Below, in pieces: positions 40,858 to 49,965 of a stretch of 64,000 bases of DNA; position 1 is the first letter of the stretch, and each line of letters begins with the position of its first letter. A model generated the notes under the pieces. It did not search any database and was not told where the DNA came from. It saw nothing but the letters and a program-made list of their open reading frames with translations. Made by a program: the position numbers and the translations under genes. This DNA comes from Oscillospiraceae bacterium (GTDB lineage Bacteria; Bacillota; Clostridia; Oscillospirales; Oscillospiraceae): NCBI GenBank assembly GCA_017632775.1, contig JAGBQR010000038.1:1-64000 (forward strand), written 5' to 3'.

Positions 40858-42222
40858 TCACGCATCCTTTTTTTCGAATGAATGGACCCAGTCGCCCCGC
40901 AGAAAGTAGACCATCAGGAATGCCGTCGTCATGCACCAGGTGATCGGAAAGACCCAGTTGACTACCCCGATCGAGTGATAGACCGGCATCGCCAGGCTGA
41001 TGATGATCACACGCCCCACACACCAGAAAAGCAGCATGGAAACCATCGGGACTACCGCTTTGCCCGCGCCGCGCAGGATAGCCGCAAGGGTATGGGAAAG
41101 GGCAAGCACGCAGTAGAAGAGTGAACAGGTCCGCATTTTCAGAACTCCGAACGCGATCGCCTCGGGTTCCTGCGTAAACAGGCCGATCAGGAAGGGTGCC
41201 GCCAGAAAACCGATGATACCGACCAGCTGTGCCAGTCCCGTCGCCGTAAGCATGCCGAAACGCGCACCTTTGCGGGCGCGGTCATATTCCCTTGCCCCGA
41301 GATTCTGGCCTACAAAGGTCGTGAGAGCGATCGCAAAGCTCGTGATCGGCAGAAAAGCAAACCCCTCGATTTTGGAATAGGCCCCGCAGCCGGCGACAGC
41401 CATGGTTCCGAATGTGTTGATGTTCGCCTGGATCAGCACGTTGGAGATAGCTGTAACGCTGTTCTGCATACCGGAGGGAAATCCGTATTTTATGGTGAGG
41501 CCTGCCATCTGCGCATGGATCCGGATCCTGGAGATGCGAAGGGCATAATTTTCCTTCGTGCGGATCAGCCGGAGGCCGCACAGGAACGCGCTGACCAGCT
41601 GAGACAGGACCGTGGCAAAAGCTGCGCTGCCTACTCCTCCGTGGAACACCGTGATGAAGAGGATATCCAGCACAACGTTCAGTACCGAGCAGATAATGAG
41701 ATATTTCAGCGGGTTCTTTCCGTCTCCGGCCGCCTGCATGATGGAACGGAAGGTATTATACAGCACCGTCCCCAGACTCCCCAGGAAGAAGATACGGATA
41801 TATTCTGAAGCACCGGGCAGAGCCGCGGCCGGCGTTCCCATCCAGCGCAGGGCGATCGGTGCGATATAACTCCCGAAGGTTGTGAGGATCGCCGCGCCGA
41901 GAAGGCTCAGCGCAACATGCGTATGCACCGCTTTTTCCACTTTCTCGCTGTCCCGCGCTCCGATATAGCGGCTGATGGCTACACTCGCACCGCCGGAAAG
42001 ACCCGCGAAGAAACTGATGATCAGGAATACCAAGCTCCCCGTAGAGCTGACGGAAGCCAGCGCTTCACTGCCGAGGAAGTTCCCGACGATCAGCGCATCC
42101 GCGGTGTTATACAGTTGTTGGAACAGATTGCCGATGAAAAGCGGCAGCGTGAAACGGACCAGACTTCCGCTGATGGAACCCACCGTCATTGCGCCTGCTT
42201 TCGGCAGGGTTTTCTCGTCCAC
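40858..42222 (-). CDS. MATE-family efflux transporter (second)
   Basis: 454 residues, 12 helices. FTLPLFIGNLFQQLYNTADALIVGNFLGSEALA is the standard TM1 region and GASVAISRYIGARDSEK the loop after TM3. Compared with the MATE at 15524 it belongs to a different subfamily (the VGNFLGS type). The start is GTG with GGAG seven bases upstream. Substrate unknown; no regulator adjacent. Confidence 0.92.
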   Translation of the reverse strand: MDEKTLPKAGAMTVGSISGSLVRFTLPLFIGNLFQQLYNTADALIVGNFLGSEALASVSSTGSLVFLIISFFAGLSGGASVAISRYIGARDSEKVEKAVHTHVALSLLGAAILTTFGSYIAPIALRWMGTPAAALPGASEYIRIFFLGSLGTVLYNTFRSIMQAAGDGKNPLKYLIICSVLNVVLDILFITVFHGGVGSAAFATVLSQLVSAFLCGLRLIRTKENYALRISRIRIHAQMAGLTIKYGFPSGMQNSVTAISNVLIQANINTFGTMAVAGCGAYSKIEGFAFLPITSFAIALTTFVGQNLGAREYDRARKGARFGMLTATGLAQLVGIIGFLAAPFLIGLFTQEPEAIAFGVLKMRTCSLFYCVLALSHTLAAILRGAGKAVVPMVSMLLFWCVGRVIIISLAMPVYHSIGVVNWVFPITWCMTTAFLMVYFLRGDWVHSFEKKDA

Positions 42223-42561
42223 GTACTATCTCCTTCTATCCGGGTTTATTCCGGGATGTCCACTCTTGTTTTTTCAATTCCTCTTCTTCTGGGAAGCAGC
42301 AGGCTGTTTTGCCAGCCAGTGTCTTTGGGCGTTCCTGCAAGGCCCCGATATCATACGGCATGGCGTATCCGAAAGGATTCCTTCGGCACTAAGCCATGAA
42401 CTTTTCCCCTGTCTTTTCTTTCAATAGAGACCGTAAGATCGTTTTCACAGACAGGCATTTCCGTCTGCATCCCTGGTTTGTTCTGTACAGGCAGGTGCCG
42501 AATAATGATTATATCTTTATCCTGTCCCTTAATCAAGCGGAAATGCCCCGGAAACTTACAC
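42223..42561. other. Intergenic stretch without recognised genes
   Basis: A region of about 340 bases between the second MATE gene and the tRNA promoter. The short open frame at 42396-42617 has no RBS and runs into the tRNA, so I do not call it. I see no strong hairpin or repeat. Confidence 0.6.
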
Positions 42562-42590
42562 TTGATTTGCGGGAATGCTTGTGCTATCAT
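42562..42590 (+). promoter_or_regulatory. Promoter of tRNA-Val
   Basis: TTGATT (42562-42567), 17 bp, TATCAT (42585-42590), 18 bases before the tRNA 5' end. Confidence 0.72.
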
Positions 42591-42607
42591 AAGGAAGCTG
42601 AATATAC

Positions 42608-42684
42608 GGAGGGTTAGCTCAGCTGGTTAGAGCGTCCGCCTCACACGCGGAAGGTCGGCGGTTCGAGTCCGCCACTCTCCACCA
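42608..42684 (+). tRNA. tRNA-Val (anticodon CAC)
   Basis: 77 nt including an encoded CCA. The acceptor stem is GGAGGGT with ACTCTCC (one G-U pair). The D-arm starts TAGCTCAGCTGGTTAGAGC, the anticodon loop is CTCACAC with CAC at 34-36, and the T-arm holds GGTTCGAGTCC. It decodes GUG. Single tRNA, no neighbours. Its last eight bases are part of a long inverted repeat that continues into the terminator. Confidence 0.96.
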
Positions 42685-42730
42685 TGCAGAAAACCGTCGA
42701 CTTTTGTCGGCGGTTTTCTGCATGGTGGAG
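42677..42730 (+). terminator. Terminator hairpin that includes the tRNA 3' end
   Basis: Perfect 20-bp arms (42677-42696 and 42711-42730). The left arm begins inside the acceptor stem (CTCCACCA) and continues through AAAACCG; the right arm carries CGGTTTTCTGC. The central AAAACCG/CGGTTTT part is a normal terminator core; the outer part duplicates the tRNA end in inverted orientation. Confidence 0.75.
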
Positions 42731-42812
42731 CACATCTGCCTCGCGAACTTATCCGCGCGGCAGGATTACCGGACGTGAAAAGCACTCCTTCCGGGGCAGG
42801 AAAGGTTTTCTG

Positions 42813-42841
42813 TTGCCCTCCTCATCGCGGTTTGGTACAAT
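42813..42841 (+). promoter_or_regulatory. Promoter of the threonine synthase gene
   Basis: TTGCCC (42813-42818), 17 bp, TACAAT (42836-42841). Confidence 0.65.
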
Positions 42842-42896
42842 ACTTTCAGCAGATCCGGATCGCTGAGCCGGAAACGGATGCGGAAGGAGTAACAGG

Positions 42897-43994
42897 ATGG
42901 AATTCGTTTGTTCTGCCTGCGGGAAACGGGCTCCCGTCAGTACCCGCAAACCGCATTGTGAGTGCGGCGGGCTGTGGAGGCTGGATTACGTGCCGCCGGA
43001 GTTCGATCCAGCCGGGATCGACCGGAGTGAATGGAGCATGTTTCGCTATCGGGCATTCATGGCTTTGGATGATGATACCGTCTGGCGGAGCGTCAGTCTT
43101 GGAGAAGGAATGACGCCGGTCATTCCCCTGAATGAGAACGTACTTCTGAAGATGGACTACTTTATGCCCACCCTGTCTTTCAAGGATCGCGGTGCGGCGG
43201 CCCTTATCTCTCACTGCAGATCCATCGGTGTTGAAAACGTCGTGCAGGATTCCAGCGGCAATGCCGGAAACGCCGTCGCGGCTTACTGTGCCAGAGCGGG
43301 GATCTCCTGTGAGATATTTGTTCCGGAGGGCACCAGTCCCAAGAAGATCGACATGATCCGCGCCCATGGTGCGATCTGTACCGTGGTTCCCGGAAGCCGT
43401 GATCACTGTGCGGACGTCTGCCGGGAGAAAGTTGAGCGGCAGGGCGTTTACTATGCCAATCATGTATATAACCCTTTCTTTTATGAAGGGACGAAAACCT
43501 ACATCTATGAGATATATGAACAGCTCGGACGTATTCCGGAAAATCTTGTGATCCCCGTGGGAAACGGTACTCTGTTTCTTGGTGTGATGCAAGGCCTGGA
43601 GCACCTTCTCAGATCCGGCTGCATCCGGAAGATGCCTCAGATCATTGCTCTGCAGACCGAGACCTGCGATCCTCTTCTCCGCGCAGTGAAACTGGGTCTG
43701 CCCGAACCGGCCGAGGTTTCTCCGTCACCGACCGCCGCGGAAGGGATCGCTATCGGGAAACCCATGCGCGGGAAAGAGATTCTCAACTACGCATACCGGT
43801 ACGGTGTCCGGTTCATCCACGCTCCGGAGGACAGGATCCTTGAAGCCCGCACGGCATTGGCTCTGAGAGGTGTCTATTGTGAACACACCACAGCTGCCAA
43901 CTATGCGGCATATCTGGCATACTGCGAGCAGTACGGTCCGATCCCGGACTGTCTCATCACCATGTGCGGCGCGGGGCTCAAATCCGACCATTGA
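42897..43994 (+). CDS. thrC: Threonine synthase (zinc-ribbon type)
   Basis: 365 residues. A zinc ribbon opens the protein (CSACGKR, CECGG). The PLP Lys lies in LSFKDRGAAAL, the phosphate loop is VGNGTLFLG, and DSSGNAGNAVAAYCA binds substrate. It converts O-phosphohomoserine to threonine. It is unlinked to hom-lysC-asd at 54-57.5 kb. Cysteate synthase and other threonine-synthase-like enzymes share the fold, so the assignment is likely but not certain. RBS GGAAGGAG. Confidence 0.85.
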   Translation: MEFVCSACGKRAPVSTRKPHCECGGLWRLDYVPPEFDPAGIDRSEWSMFRYRAFMALDDDTVWRSVSLGEGMTPVIPLNENVLLKMDYFMPTLSFKDRGAAALISHCRSIGVENVVQDSSGNAGNAVAAYCARAGISCEIFVPEGTSPKKIDMIRAHGAICTVVPGSRDHCADVCREKVERQGVYYANHVYNPFFYEGTKTYIYEIYEQLGRIPENLVIPVGNGTLFLGVMQGLEHLLRSGCIRKMPQIIALQTETCDPLLRAVKLGLPEPAEVSPSPTAAEGIAIGKPMRGKEILNYAYRYGVRFIHAPEDRILEARTALALRGVYCEHTTAANYAAYLAYCEQYGPIPDCLITMCGAGLKSDH

Positions 43995-44160
43995 TCCGGA
44001 TTCCAGCCATGAGGGACGGTTTTCCCGAGGAACCTGCTGTATTCCGGGATTTCCTTCACTCCGAAAAACTCTTTCGTCCGCATCAGTCAAAAGCGTTTTT
44101 CTTTTCCTCTGCTTTGTCCTGCCGTATAATCATTCAGACAGTTCGAGATCCATAAAGAAG

Positions 44161-44655
44161 GTGAATGAAACGGATCAGCCCCGAATCAGCCTCCGACTCA
44201 TGACGGCCGATATGTATCATTGTTATTTCAGGGAATACCAGAATGATCCCGACCTGTTGCTTCCGGGACAGACATACGTTTCCTATGCATACAGCAAAGA
44301 AACGGCTGACCGTTATATCCGGCGGCAGAAAGCCCTGAAGCGAATCGCTCTGGCGATCATGTATGAGGAAGAGATCGTCGGTGAGATCCTTCTTAAAAAT
44401 ATAGAAGAGCATCGATGCGCAACGATGGGGATCACGCTGAAAAACAGGGAATACAAAGACCGCGGAATAGGGACAGCCGCAGAAAAACTGGCGGTCCGTT
44501 ATGCTTTCTGTGAGCTCGACATCCCGACCCTGTATGCAGACACCGTACGGACGAACACCCGCAGCCAGCACGTATTGGAAAAGGCCAGATTTGTTTTCGT
44601 ACGGGAGGATGCGGATTTCCGCTATTATCGGATTGACAGGGATCCGTTTCCGTGA
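44161..44655 (+). CDS. GNAT acetyltransferase (RimJ/RimL-like)
   Basis: 164 residues from a GTG start. ISLRLMTADMYHCYFREY opens the domain, YKDRGIGTAAEKLAVRYAF is the acetyl-CoA loop, and TNTRSQHVLEKARFVFVRED the last core segment. The start is uncertain: the GTG has only a weak RBS, and ATG alternatives would truncate the first strand. A TATAAT (44125-44130) lies upstream without a clear -35. Substrate unknown. Confidence 0.8.
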   Translation: MNETDQPRISLRLMTADMYHCYFREYQNDPDLLLPGQTYVSYAYSKETADRYIRRQKALKRIALAIMYEEEIVGEILLKNIEEHRCATMGITLKNREYKDRGIGTAAEKLAVRYAFCELDIPTLYADTVRTNTRSQHVLEKARFVFVREDADFRYYRIDRDPFP

Positions 44656-44724
44656 GGATATCCGGCTCCCATCTGCACGGTGAACTGTTCGTGCAGCCTG
44701 ATTCATGAGAGGAAGGGAGAAGAC

Positions 44725-45321
44725 ATGGACGAACCCAAGACTTTCCGCTGCAGTGACCGGGCCCTCTGGCGAGCCTGGCTGGCGGCGCATTTCGAGACGG
44801 AAAAAGAGATATGGTTCGTGTTTCCGACAAAGGATTCCGGGGAGACGAGCCTGTCATATAATGACGCCGTGGAAGAGGCTCTCTGCTTCGGCTGGATCGA
44901 CGGGAGAGCCGGAACGCTTGACGGGACCCATCAGCTCCGCCGCTTCACTCCCCGGCGGAAAGGAAGCAGTTACTCACAGCCAAACATCGAGCGTCTGATC
45001 TGGCTGGATGCCCGCGGGATGATCCATCCGAAAATACGGGAATCCGTTGAAAATCTGCTGCAGTCCGCTTTTGTATTCCCTGCAGATATCCTTGAGGCGA
45101 TCCGGAAGGAGCCGGAAGCATGGGATAATTTCTGTTCCTTCACGGAACCGTATAAACGTATCCGTATTGCTTACATCGACGCTGCCCGGAAGCGGCCGGC
45201 AGAATTTGAAAAACGACTTGCCTCCTTTATCCGGAAAACAAAAGAAAACAAAATGATCGTCGGTTACGGCGGTATCGATAAATACTATTTCCCGGAAAAA
45301 ACAGAGGAAGACGCAAACTAA
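44725..45321 (+). CDS. YdeI/OmpD-associated family protein
   Basis: 198 residues. The W-x-x-WLAAHFETEKEIWFVF opening, the YNDAVEEALCFGWIDGRAG core and the RRFTPRRKGSSYSQPNIER segment are the three signature regions of this family, sometimes called bacteriocin-protection proteins. The biochemical role is not established. RBS GGAAGGGAG. It ends at a strong terminator. Confidence 0.87.
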   Translation: MDEPKTFRCSDRALWRAWLAAHFETEKEIWFVFPTKDSGETSLSYNDAVEEALCFGWIDGRAGTLDGTHQLRRFTPRRKGSSYSQPNIERLIWLDARGMIHPKIRESVENLLQSAFVFPADILEAIRKEPEAWDNFCSFTEPYKRIRIAYIDAARKRPAEFEKRLASFIRKTKENKMIVGYGGIDKYYFPEKTEEDAN

Positions 45322-45323
45322 TA

Positions 45324-45361
45324 AATACAAAGAGCACTGCCAAAGCAGTGCTCTTTGTATT
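45324..45361. terminator. Bidirectional hairpin terminator
   Basis: Perfect 17-bp stem (45324-45340 with 45345-45361), CAAA loop, A/T-rich flanks. It lies between the YdeI gene and the end of the dlt-like operon. Confidence 0.92.
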
Positions 45362-45452
45362 TTCCTTTGACGGATCCATCTGTTTCCGGATGAGATGCAT
45401 TCCAGGCACGTCTGTGAAGCCGTCTCCGGCAGGTTCCGCATATCATATGCGA

Positions 45453-45680
45453 TCAATCGTCGATCAGGTCTTCGACAAGTTCCCACAGTTTTTCCGCACT
45501 GTTGAAATTTGACGGAAGGATCCTGGAAACCGGGATCGTAACGTCGTATGCCGAATGAATCATAGCGACGATCTGGATTATATCCAGAGACGAAAGGAAT
45601 CCCCCTGTTACAAGTTCCTCACAGTTTTCAAAATCAACATCATTTCTGATTTCCTTCAGATGCCCGATGAACTCATCCAT
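45453..45680 (-). CDS. Acyl carrier protein (DltC-like) of the dlt-like operon
   Basis: 75 residues. The phosphopantetheine site reads GFLSSLDIIQ, with the prosthetic group expected on Ser31; the usual Asp before it is Ser30, a notable change. Acidic helices flank it. In a Dlt system this protein accepts the activated amino acid from the ligase and hands it to the MBOAT. Start MDEFIGH is preceded by GGGGG; a GTG five codons upstream is possible. Last gene of the operon. Confidence 0.85.
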   Translation of the reverse strand: MDEFIGHLKEIRNDVDFENCEELVTGGFLSSLDIIQIVAMIHSAYDVTIPVSRILPSNFNSAEKLWELVEDLIDD

Positions 45681-45753
45681 TTTACTGTCCCCCACTCATT
45701 TTACTTTTTTGTTTGTCCATGATGAAACCGTGTATCTTACTGAAAAACCTGAA

Positions 45754-47364
45754 CTAAAACTGCATATAGATAAAGGACGCGGAATCGTAGCCCGGTCCGT
45801 AGATCCCGAACACAAGCACGACTGTGATGCCAGCCAGAAGAACGACCCAGCGCAGTGCCGCCGGAAGCCTGTTGATACTCTGACGCACCGTTTTTGCACC
45901 GCGGTTTTCCTGGTACAGGCTCACTGCGAAGAGCAGTGCCGCCCCCAGCAGCAGAACAGCCGCATCATGTCCCGAGAGGGGAAATGATGTCTTCAGTTCA
46001 CGGAAAGCAGACACGTGGTTATTTGTGACGATCCTGCCGAACCAGCCTGCGGCTTCCGTGAAGCTTCCCGTGAGATCCGTAATGTTTCCGATACTTACCA
46101 GAATAAAGGTCCTCATGATCCGGAACAGTTTTAATGCCCTGCTGTCCGCAGCCACACCCAGTTTTCCGTTCTGCCATGCGAAAACCGGTTCCAGAAGCAT
46201 CGAAGCCGAGATCAGCAGGCCATTGTAGACTCCGAAAGCCAGATATTGGGTCCCCTCTCCATGCCAGATACCCACGATGATGAAAACAACAAATGTTGCA
46301 GCGCAGGAAGGCAGTACCCTGACCGTATGTTTTCCGAACTCTGTTCCCGGTTTCTCTTTATACCTCTCTGTAAAACGAAGCGAGGGAGCAGAGAGTGCCA
46401 GCGGATAGAACAGATAAGTCTTAAGCCATGCTCCGAGCGTTATATGCCACCGCCGCCAGAAATCACTCACACTGCTTGCAAAATACGGACGTCTGAAGTT
46501 TTCTGCCAGATCGATTCCGAAAAGGGCCGCCACACCCCTGGAAATATCGATTCCTCCGGAGAAATCCGTATAAAGCTGCAGATTATAGAGAAGAACGGTC
46601 AGCGCCAGAATCGCTCCGTCACAGGATGCCCATCCGCTTCGAACGGCAGCTATAACAGCAGCAGCCCTGTCCGCGATCACCAGTTTTTTCAGCAGTCCCC
46701 ACAGAATGAGCTCCAGCCCGTCCCGAAACTCTTCATAACAAAAATCGTGAGGAGCAAAGAGCTGATCTGAAAGCGCAGACCATGTACCGATCGGTCCCTG
46801 GATGATCTGTGGGAAAAACATCGTGAAAAGGGCGAGCCTGGCTATGTTTCTTTCCGGCTCGACCGCTTCCCTGTATACGTCGATCACGTATCCCATGATC
46901 TGGAACGTGTAGAATGAGATCCCCAACGGGAGGACTAATCTCATGGTACCCGTGCTTAGAGACGGGATCTTCAGGAGCGCGCTCAGACTCTCTACTGTAA
47001 AATCCCAGTACTTGAAAAATGCCAGGATCCCAAAATTCAGGATCAGCGTAACGGTACAGATCCACTTCCGCATCCTGTCCGTTTTCTGTTTGTACTCTTT
47101 CCTTTCCGCCTTTTTCCAGCTGTCTTTATTCGCATCATAAACAGCTTTGCGCTTTGCAGAGATCCTGCGCATTGCCGCTGTGCTGAGATACGCGGAAATG
47201 ACGGAACAAAGCAGATAGGCTATATATCGGAACGAAGCATAGCAGTAGAAGAATATACTGCCCGCAAGAAGGACTATCCACCGATGTTTCTTCAGCCCGG
47301 GAATATAAAAGATTCCCGTAAGAACGGCTATGAACAGCAGGAATCCTATACTTGTATAGCTCAT
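45754..47364 (-). CDS. MBOAT-family O-acyltransferase (DltB/AlgI-like)
   Basis: 536 residues, 10-12 membrane helices. DFWRRWHITLGAWLKTYLFYPLAL and IIVGIWHGEG carry the conserved and catalytic His of AlgI/DltB proteins; LYTDFSGGIDISRGVAALFGI is the preceding core. It is closer in length to AlgI-like proteins (about 480-530) than to DltB (about 400). It should move the acyl or aminoacyl group across the membrane. Start MSYTSIG, with GAGA about eight bases upstream. Confidence 0.9.
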   Translation of the reverse strand: MSYTSIGFLLFIAVLTGIFYIPGLKKHRWIVLLAGSIFFYCYASFRYIAYLLCSVISAYLSTAAMRRISAKRKAVYDANKDSWKKAERKEYKQKTDRMRKWICTVTLILNFGILAFFKYWDFTVESLSALLKIPSLSTGTMRLVLPLGISFYTFQIMGYVIDVYREAVEPERNIARLALFTMFFPQIIQGPIGTWSALSDQLFAPHDFCYEEFRDGLELILWGLLKKLVIADRAAAVIAAVRSGWASCDGAILALTVLLYNLQLYTDFSGGIDISRGVAALFGIDLAENFRRPYFASSVSDFWRRWHITLGAWLKTYLFYPLALSAPSLRFTERYKEKPGTEFGKHTVRVLPSCAATFVVFIIVGIWHGEGTQYLAFGVYNGLLISASMLLEPVFAWQNGKLGVAADSRALKLFRIMRTFILVSIGNITDLTGSFTEAAGWFGRIVTNNHVSAFRELKTSFPLSGHDAAVLLLGAALLFAVSLYQENRGAKTVRQSINRLPAALRWVVLLAGITVVLVFGIYGPGYDSASFIYMQF

Positions 47365-47396
47365 TTGACAAATCTCTTCCGTTCCTGTAATCCGGT

Positions 47397-48419
47397 TCAG
47401 TTCACCGGTTCCGCGTTTTCGGCCGTTTTTTCCAGTTCCGATCTGTATTCCGCCGAGAGCCTGCGCTGAAGATCGGAATCGCTTCTGTCCGGCAGAAAAC
47501 ACCGCGCCTTGAGCGCTTCGAGGATATGATGCGTAGCCTTTTTGGCACCGTACACATTAAAATGCTGAAAATCGGCCATATCCGCAGCATAATCGATATC
47601 CGGCCACATCAATACGTCGTTGAAATCCAGAAAGGCCAGTCCGTATTCTTCCGCGATCCGTTCGACCGCGTTGTGCTCCTGCGCCGTGATCCTGATGCTG
47701 GGGCATGAGATCAGCAGCAATTCGATATCATGCTCCTTGCATATTCCGATCATCCTTACCAGACTGTCGAGATTTTCCTGCGGGATTTCTCTTTCCGATC
47801 TGTCCGCCGTATCGATCCCCGGAATCGCGCTTCCCCGCACCTCTGTTCTGATAAAGAAACCCTTGAGGCATACATCCTTATAGAAGAAATCCTCCCGGCT
47901 GAGCTCGTTCCAGCGGCTATGATACTGTACCAGAGGCAGTATGTAGGAGAACCAGTCTATATTTTGGTGATTTGCTCTGTATTCGCTCAGCAAGCGGATC
48001 TTCAGCGGAGACAGCCGCATATAATCGAATACTTTCCGATAACTGACCTCATCGAATCCTTCAAACAGATCTCCGATATCAAGAACGACCGCGGATGGAC
48101 TCTGGAAACGCAGAGCCTCTTCCAGCCATGCCAGAGATCCGAAAAGCGGCTGTGCCTCCGTTCCACAGGTCCATCCCGAAATACCGCCCTCCTCGAGCAT
48201 CACGTTCGCATCCACTCCGCAGATCACATTGCTGGAACCCAGGATAAGAACATCTACCGTATTTCCGGGCATCGCATAAAATCCCCGTATATTGCTTCCG
48301 CTCTTGAAATCGGTCGACCATTTCGGTTTGAATACCGCATTCAGGCCTGTAACCAGCAGAGCGATCAGCAAGCAGAAAACTGCTGCCTGCAGCAGCGTTC
48401 TTTTTTTCTCAGTCTTCAT
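47397..48419 (-). CDS. Membrane-anchored DltD/SGNH-like protein
   Basis: 340 residues. One N-terminal membrane segment (about 10-30) and an extracellular SGNH-like domain: VLILGSSNVICGVD holds the nucleophile Ser, and DFQHFNVYGAKKATHHI the C-terminal His region; LLLISCPSIRI lies between. DltD-type proteins complete transfer of D-Ala to teichoic acid outside the cell. Start at MKTEKK is the best guess; MSDRG eight codons upstream is an alternative. Confidence 0.83.
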   Translation of the reverse strand: MKTEKKRTLLQAAVFCLLIALLVTGLNAVFKPKWSTDFKSGSNIRGFYAMPGNTVDVLILGSSNVICGVDANVMLEEGGISGWTCGTEAQPLFGSLAWLEEALRFQSPSAVVLDIGDLFEGFDEVSYRKVFDYMRLSPLKIRLLSEYRANHQNIDWFSYILPLVQYHSRWNELSREDFFYKDVCLKGFFIRTEVRGSAIPGIDTADRSEREIPQENLDSLVRMIGICKEHDIELLLISCPSIRITAQEHNAVERIAEEYGLAFLDFNDVLMWPDIDYAADMADFQHFNVYGAKKATHHILEALKARCFLPDRSDSDLQRRLSAEYRSELEKTAENAEPVN

Positions 48420-48546
48420 AGGAAAAAGACCCCTGTCTGACATGATGATTCCGGGCAACCCGTCCTGCACGAAGCGCCCGCGGATCTCTCCCGCATGCGT
48501 ATGATCCTGCGGAAGGAACGAAGAGAGAGCCGGAGAAACGGTCCTT

Positions 48547-49950
48547 TCATTTCCCGTAGATCGCCCGTTCTCTTTCTTCTTTCCGCATATTTCTTCCCCG
48601 CAGACTGTGCAGATAGAGAATCACGCCCAGCATCGCCCAGGAGAATACAATGATCCACTCCTGTTTGTTCAGTGAACTTGACCCCACAGGAAGATACAGC
48701 ACAATAAAGAAGACCGCAACCAGCATGGCGATGATGCCGACAGCCATGCCGTATTTCACCATGAACGGCCTTGCCGTATCCGGTTCCCTTTTTCTCAGAA
48801 CCACAAAGGAAAGTGCGACCATAAAGTAAGCGATCACTGTTCCGAATGCGCTCGCATCAACGAACCAGCCAAGTGAATTCCGCCCCAGGAGAGGCGTAAA
48901 TATCGTAATGATCCCGACAAATGCCGTTGCGAAATAGGGAGTCCTGTATTTCGGGTGAAGCGTACCGAAAACACTCGGCAGCATACCGGCCCTTCCCATA
49001 GAATACAGGACCCGTGTCGCTCCGATGATAAATCCGTTCCAGCTTGTCAGAATGCCCATGACTGCCGTGACGACGATGAGGATCCCCGCAGTCCTGCCTC
49101 CCGTCGAGAATCCGATCGCATTAACAACAGACAGCCCTTCTCCTGCGAGAACATCTCTCGGTGCGCTGAAGGCGGCGGAAAGGATCATTACAATATACCA
49201 GGAAGCAGCCAGACAGATGCTGGCTATGATCGCTTTCGGTATTTTGAAAAGCGGTACTTTCATTTCTTCTGCAGCCTGCGGGATCACGTCAAAGCCGACG
49301 AACATGGACGGAACAGCCAGAAGAACGGTAAAGACCCCCTTTGTTCCGGTGAAAAGGGGTTCCGCATAGCCGGAATTTCCCTTGACTGCACTGATGACCG
49401 CAAATATGACGCCTCCAAGCGCCAGGATCGCTGTGACGATCGCCTGGAAGAGCGCCGAAATATGGATCCCCCGGTAATTGATGATCACAAGCAGCATCCC
49501 GACTGCAGCCGGAATGATCAGCCAGGAAAGATATACCGGAAAGTCCGCGACAGTGAAAAGGTACCCTGCTCTCGGTATAGAGAACAGATGATCCATGGCC
49601 GTGGCCAGTGCAGGTCCTTCCCATGCCGCTACCCCAAGATATGCAAAAGAGATCATCCAGCCCGTAAACCAGGATGCATGATATCCCATGGCGCGATATG
49701 AAAACACGAGTTCACCGCCGGCATAAGGAAGCATCGGCGTCAGTTCACAATAGGCAAGTCCTACAAAGATACACAGGATCGCCCCAAGCACGAACGCGAT
49801 CGAAGCTCCGAGCGTCCCTCCCTGCGTTACCCAGGTCCCTGTAAGAGATACCCACCCCCAGCCGATCATCGTACTGAAGGCGAGGATGATAATATCCCTG
49901 AACTCCAGAGTCCGGTGCAGAGTCTGCCCGCTGTCTGATCCGTTATTCAA
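48547..49950 (-). CDS. APC-family amino acid permease inside the dlt-like operon
   Basis: 467 residues, 12 helices. STMIGWGWVSLTGTWVTQGG replaces the canonical GxGIF of TM1, and GFDVIPQAAEEMKVP corresponds to the TM6 region. APC permeases import or exchange amino acids. Standard dlt operons have no permease, so this one may supply, or recover, the amino acid used by the adjacent ligase (inference). TTG start with GGAG seven bases upstream, 15 bp after the ligase gene. Confidence 0.88.
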   Translation of the reverse strand: MNNGSDSGQTLHRTLEFRDIIILAFSTMIGWGWVSLTGTWVTQGGTLGASIAFVLGAILCIFVGLAYCELTPMLPYAGGELVFSYRAMGYHASWFTGWMISFAYLGVAAWEGPALATAMDHLFSIPRAGYLFTVADFPVYLSWLIIPAAVGMLLVIINYRGIHISALFQAIVTAILALGGVIFAVISAVKGNSGYAEPLFTGTKGVFTVLLAVPSMFVGFDVIPQAAEEMKVPLFKIPKAIIASICLAASWYIVMILSAAFSAPRDVLAGEGLSVVNAIGFSTGGRTAGILIVVTAVMGILTSWNGFIIGATRVLYSMGRAGMLPSVFGTLHPKYRTPYFATAFVGIITIFTPLLGRNSLGWFVDASAFGTVIAYFMVALSFVVLRKREPDTARPFMVKYGMAVGIIAMLVAVFFIVLYLPVGSSSLNKQEWIIVFSWAMLGVILYLHSLRGRNMRKEERERAIYGK

Positions 49951-49965
49951 TGAATATCTCCTCTC

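Noticed and set aside
42396..42617. 73-codon open frame just before the tRNA
   Set aside because: No RBS, overlaps the tRNA promoter and the 5' end of the tRNA, and has no recognisable product.
42608..42730. tRNA-Val as an integration (att) site of a mobile element
   Set aside because: The repeated tRNA end is inverted and only about 30 bases away; no integrase or distant direct repeat was seen.
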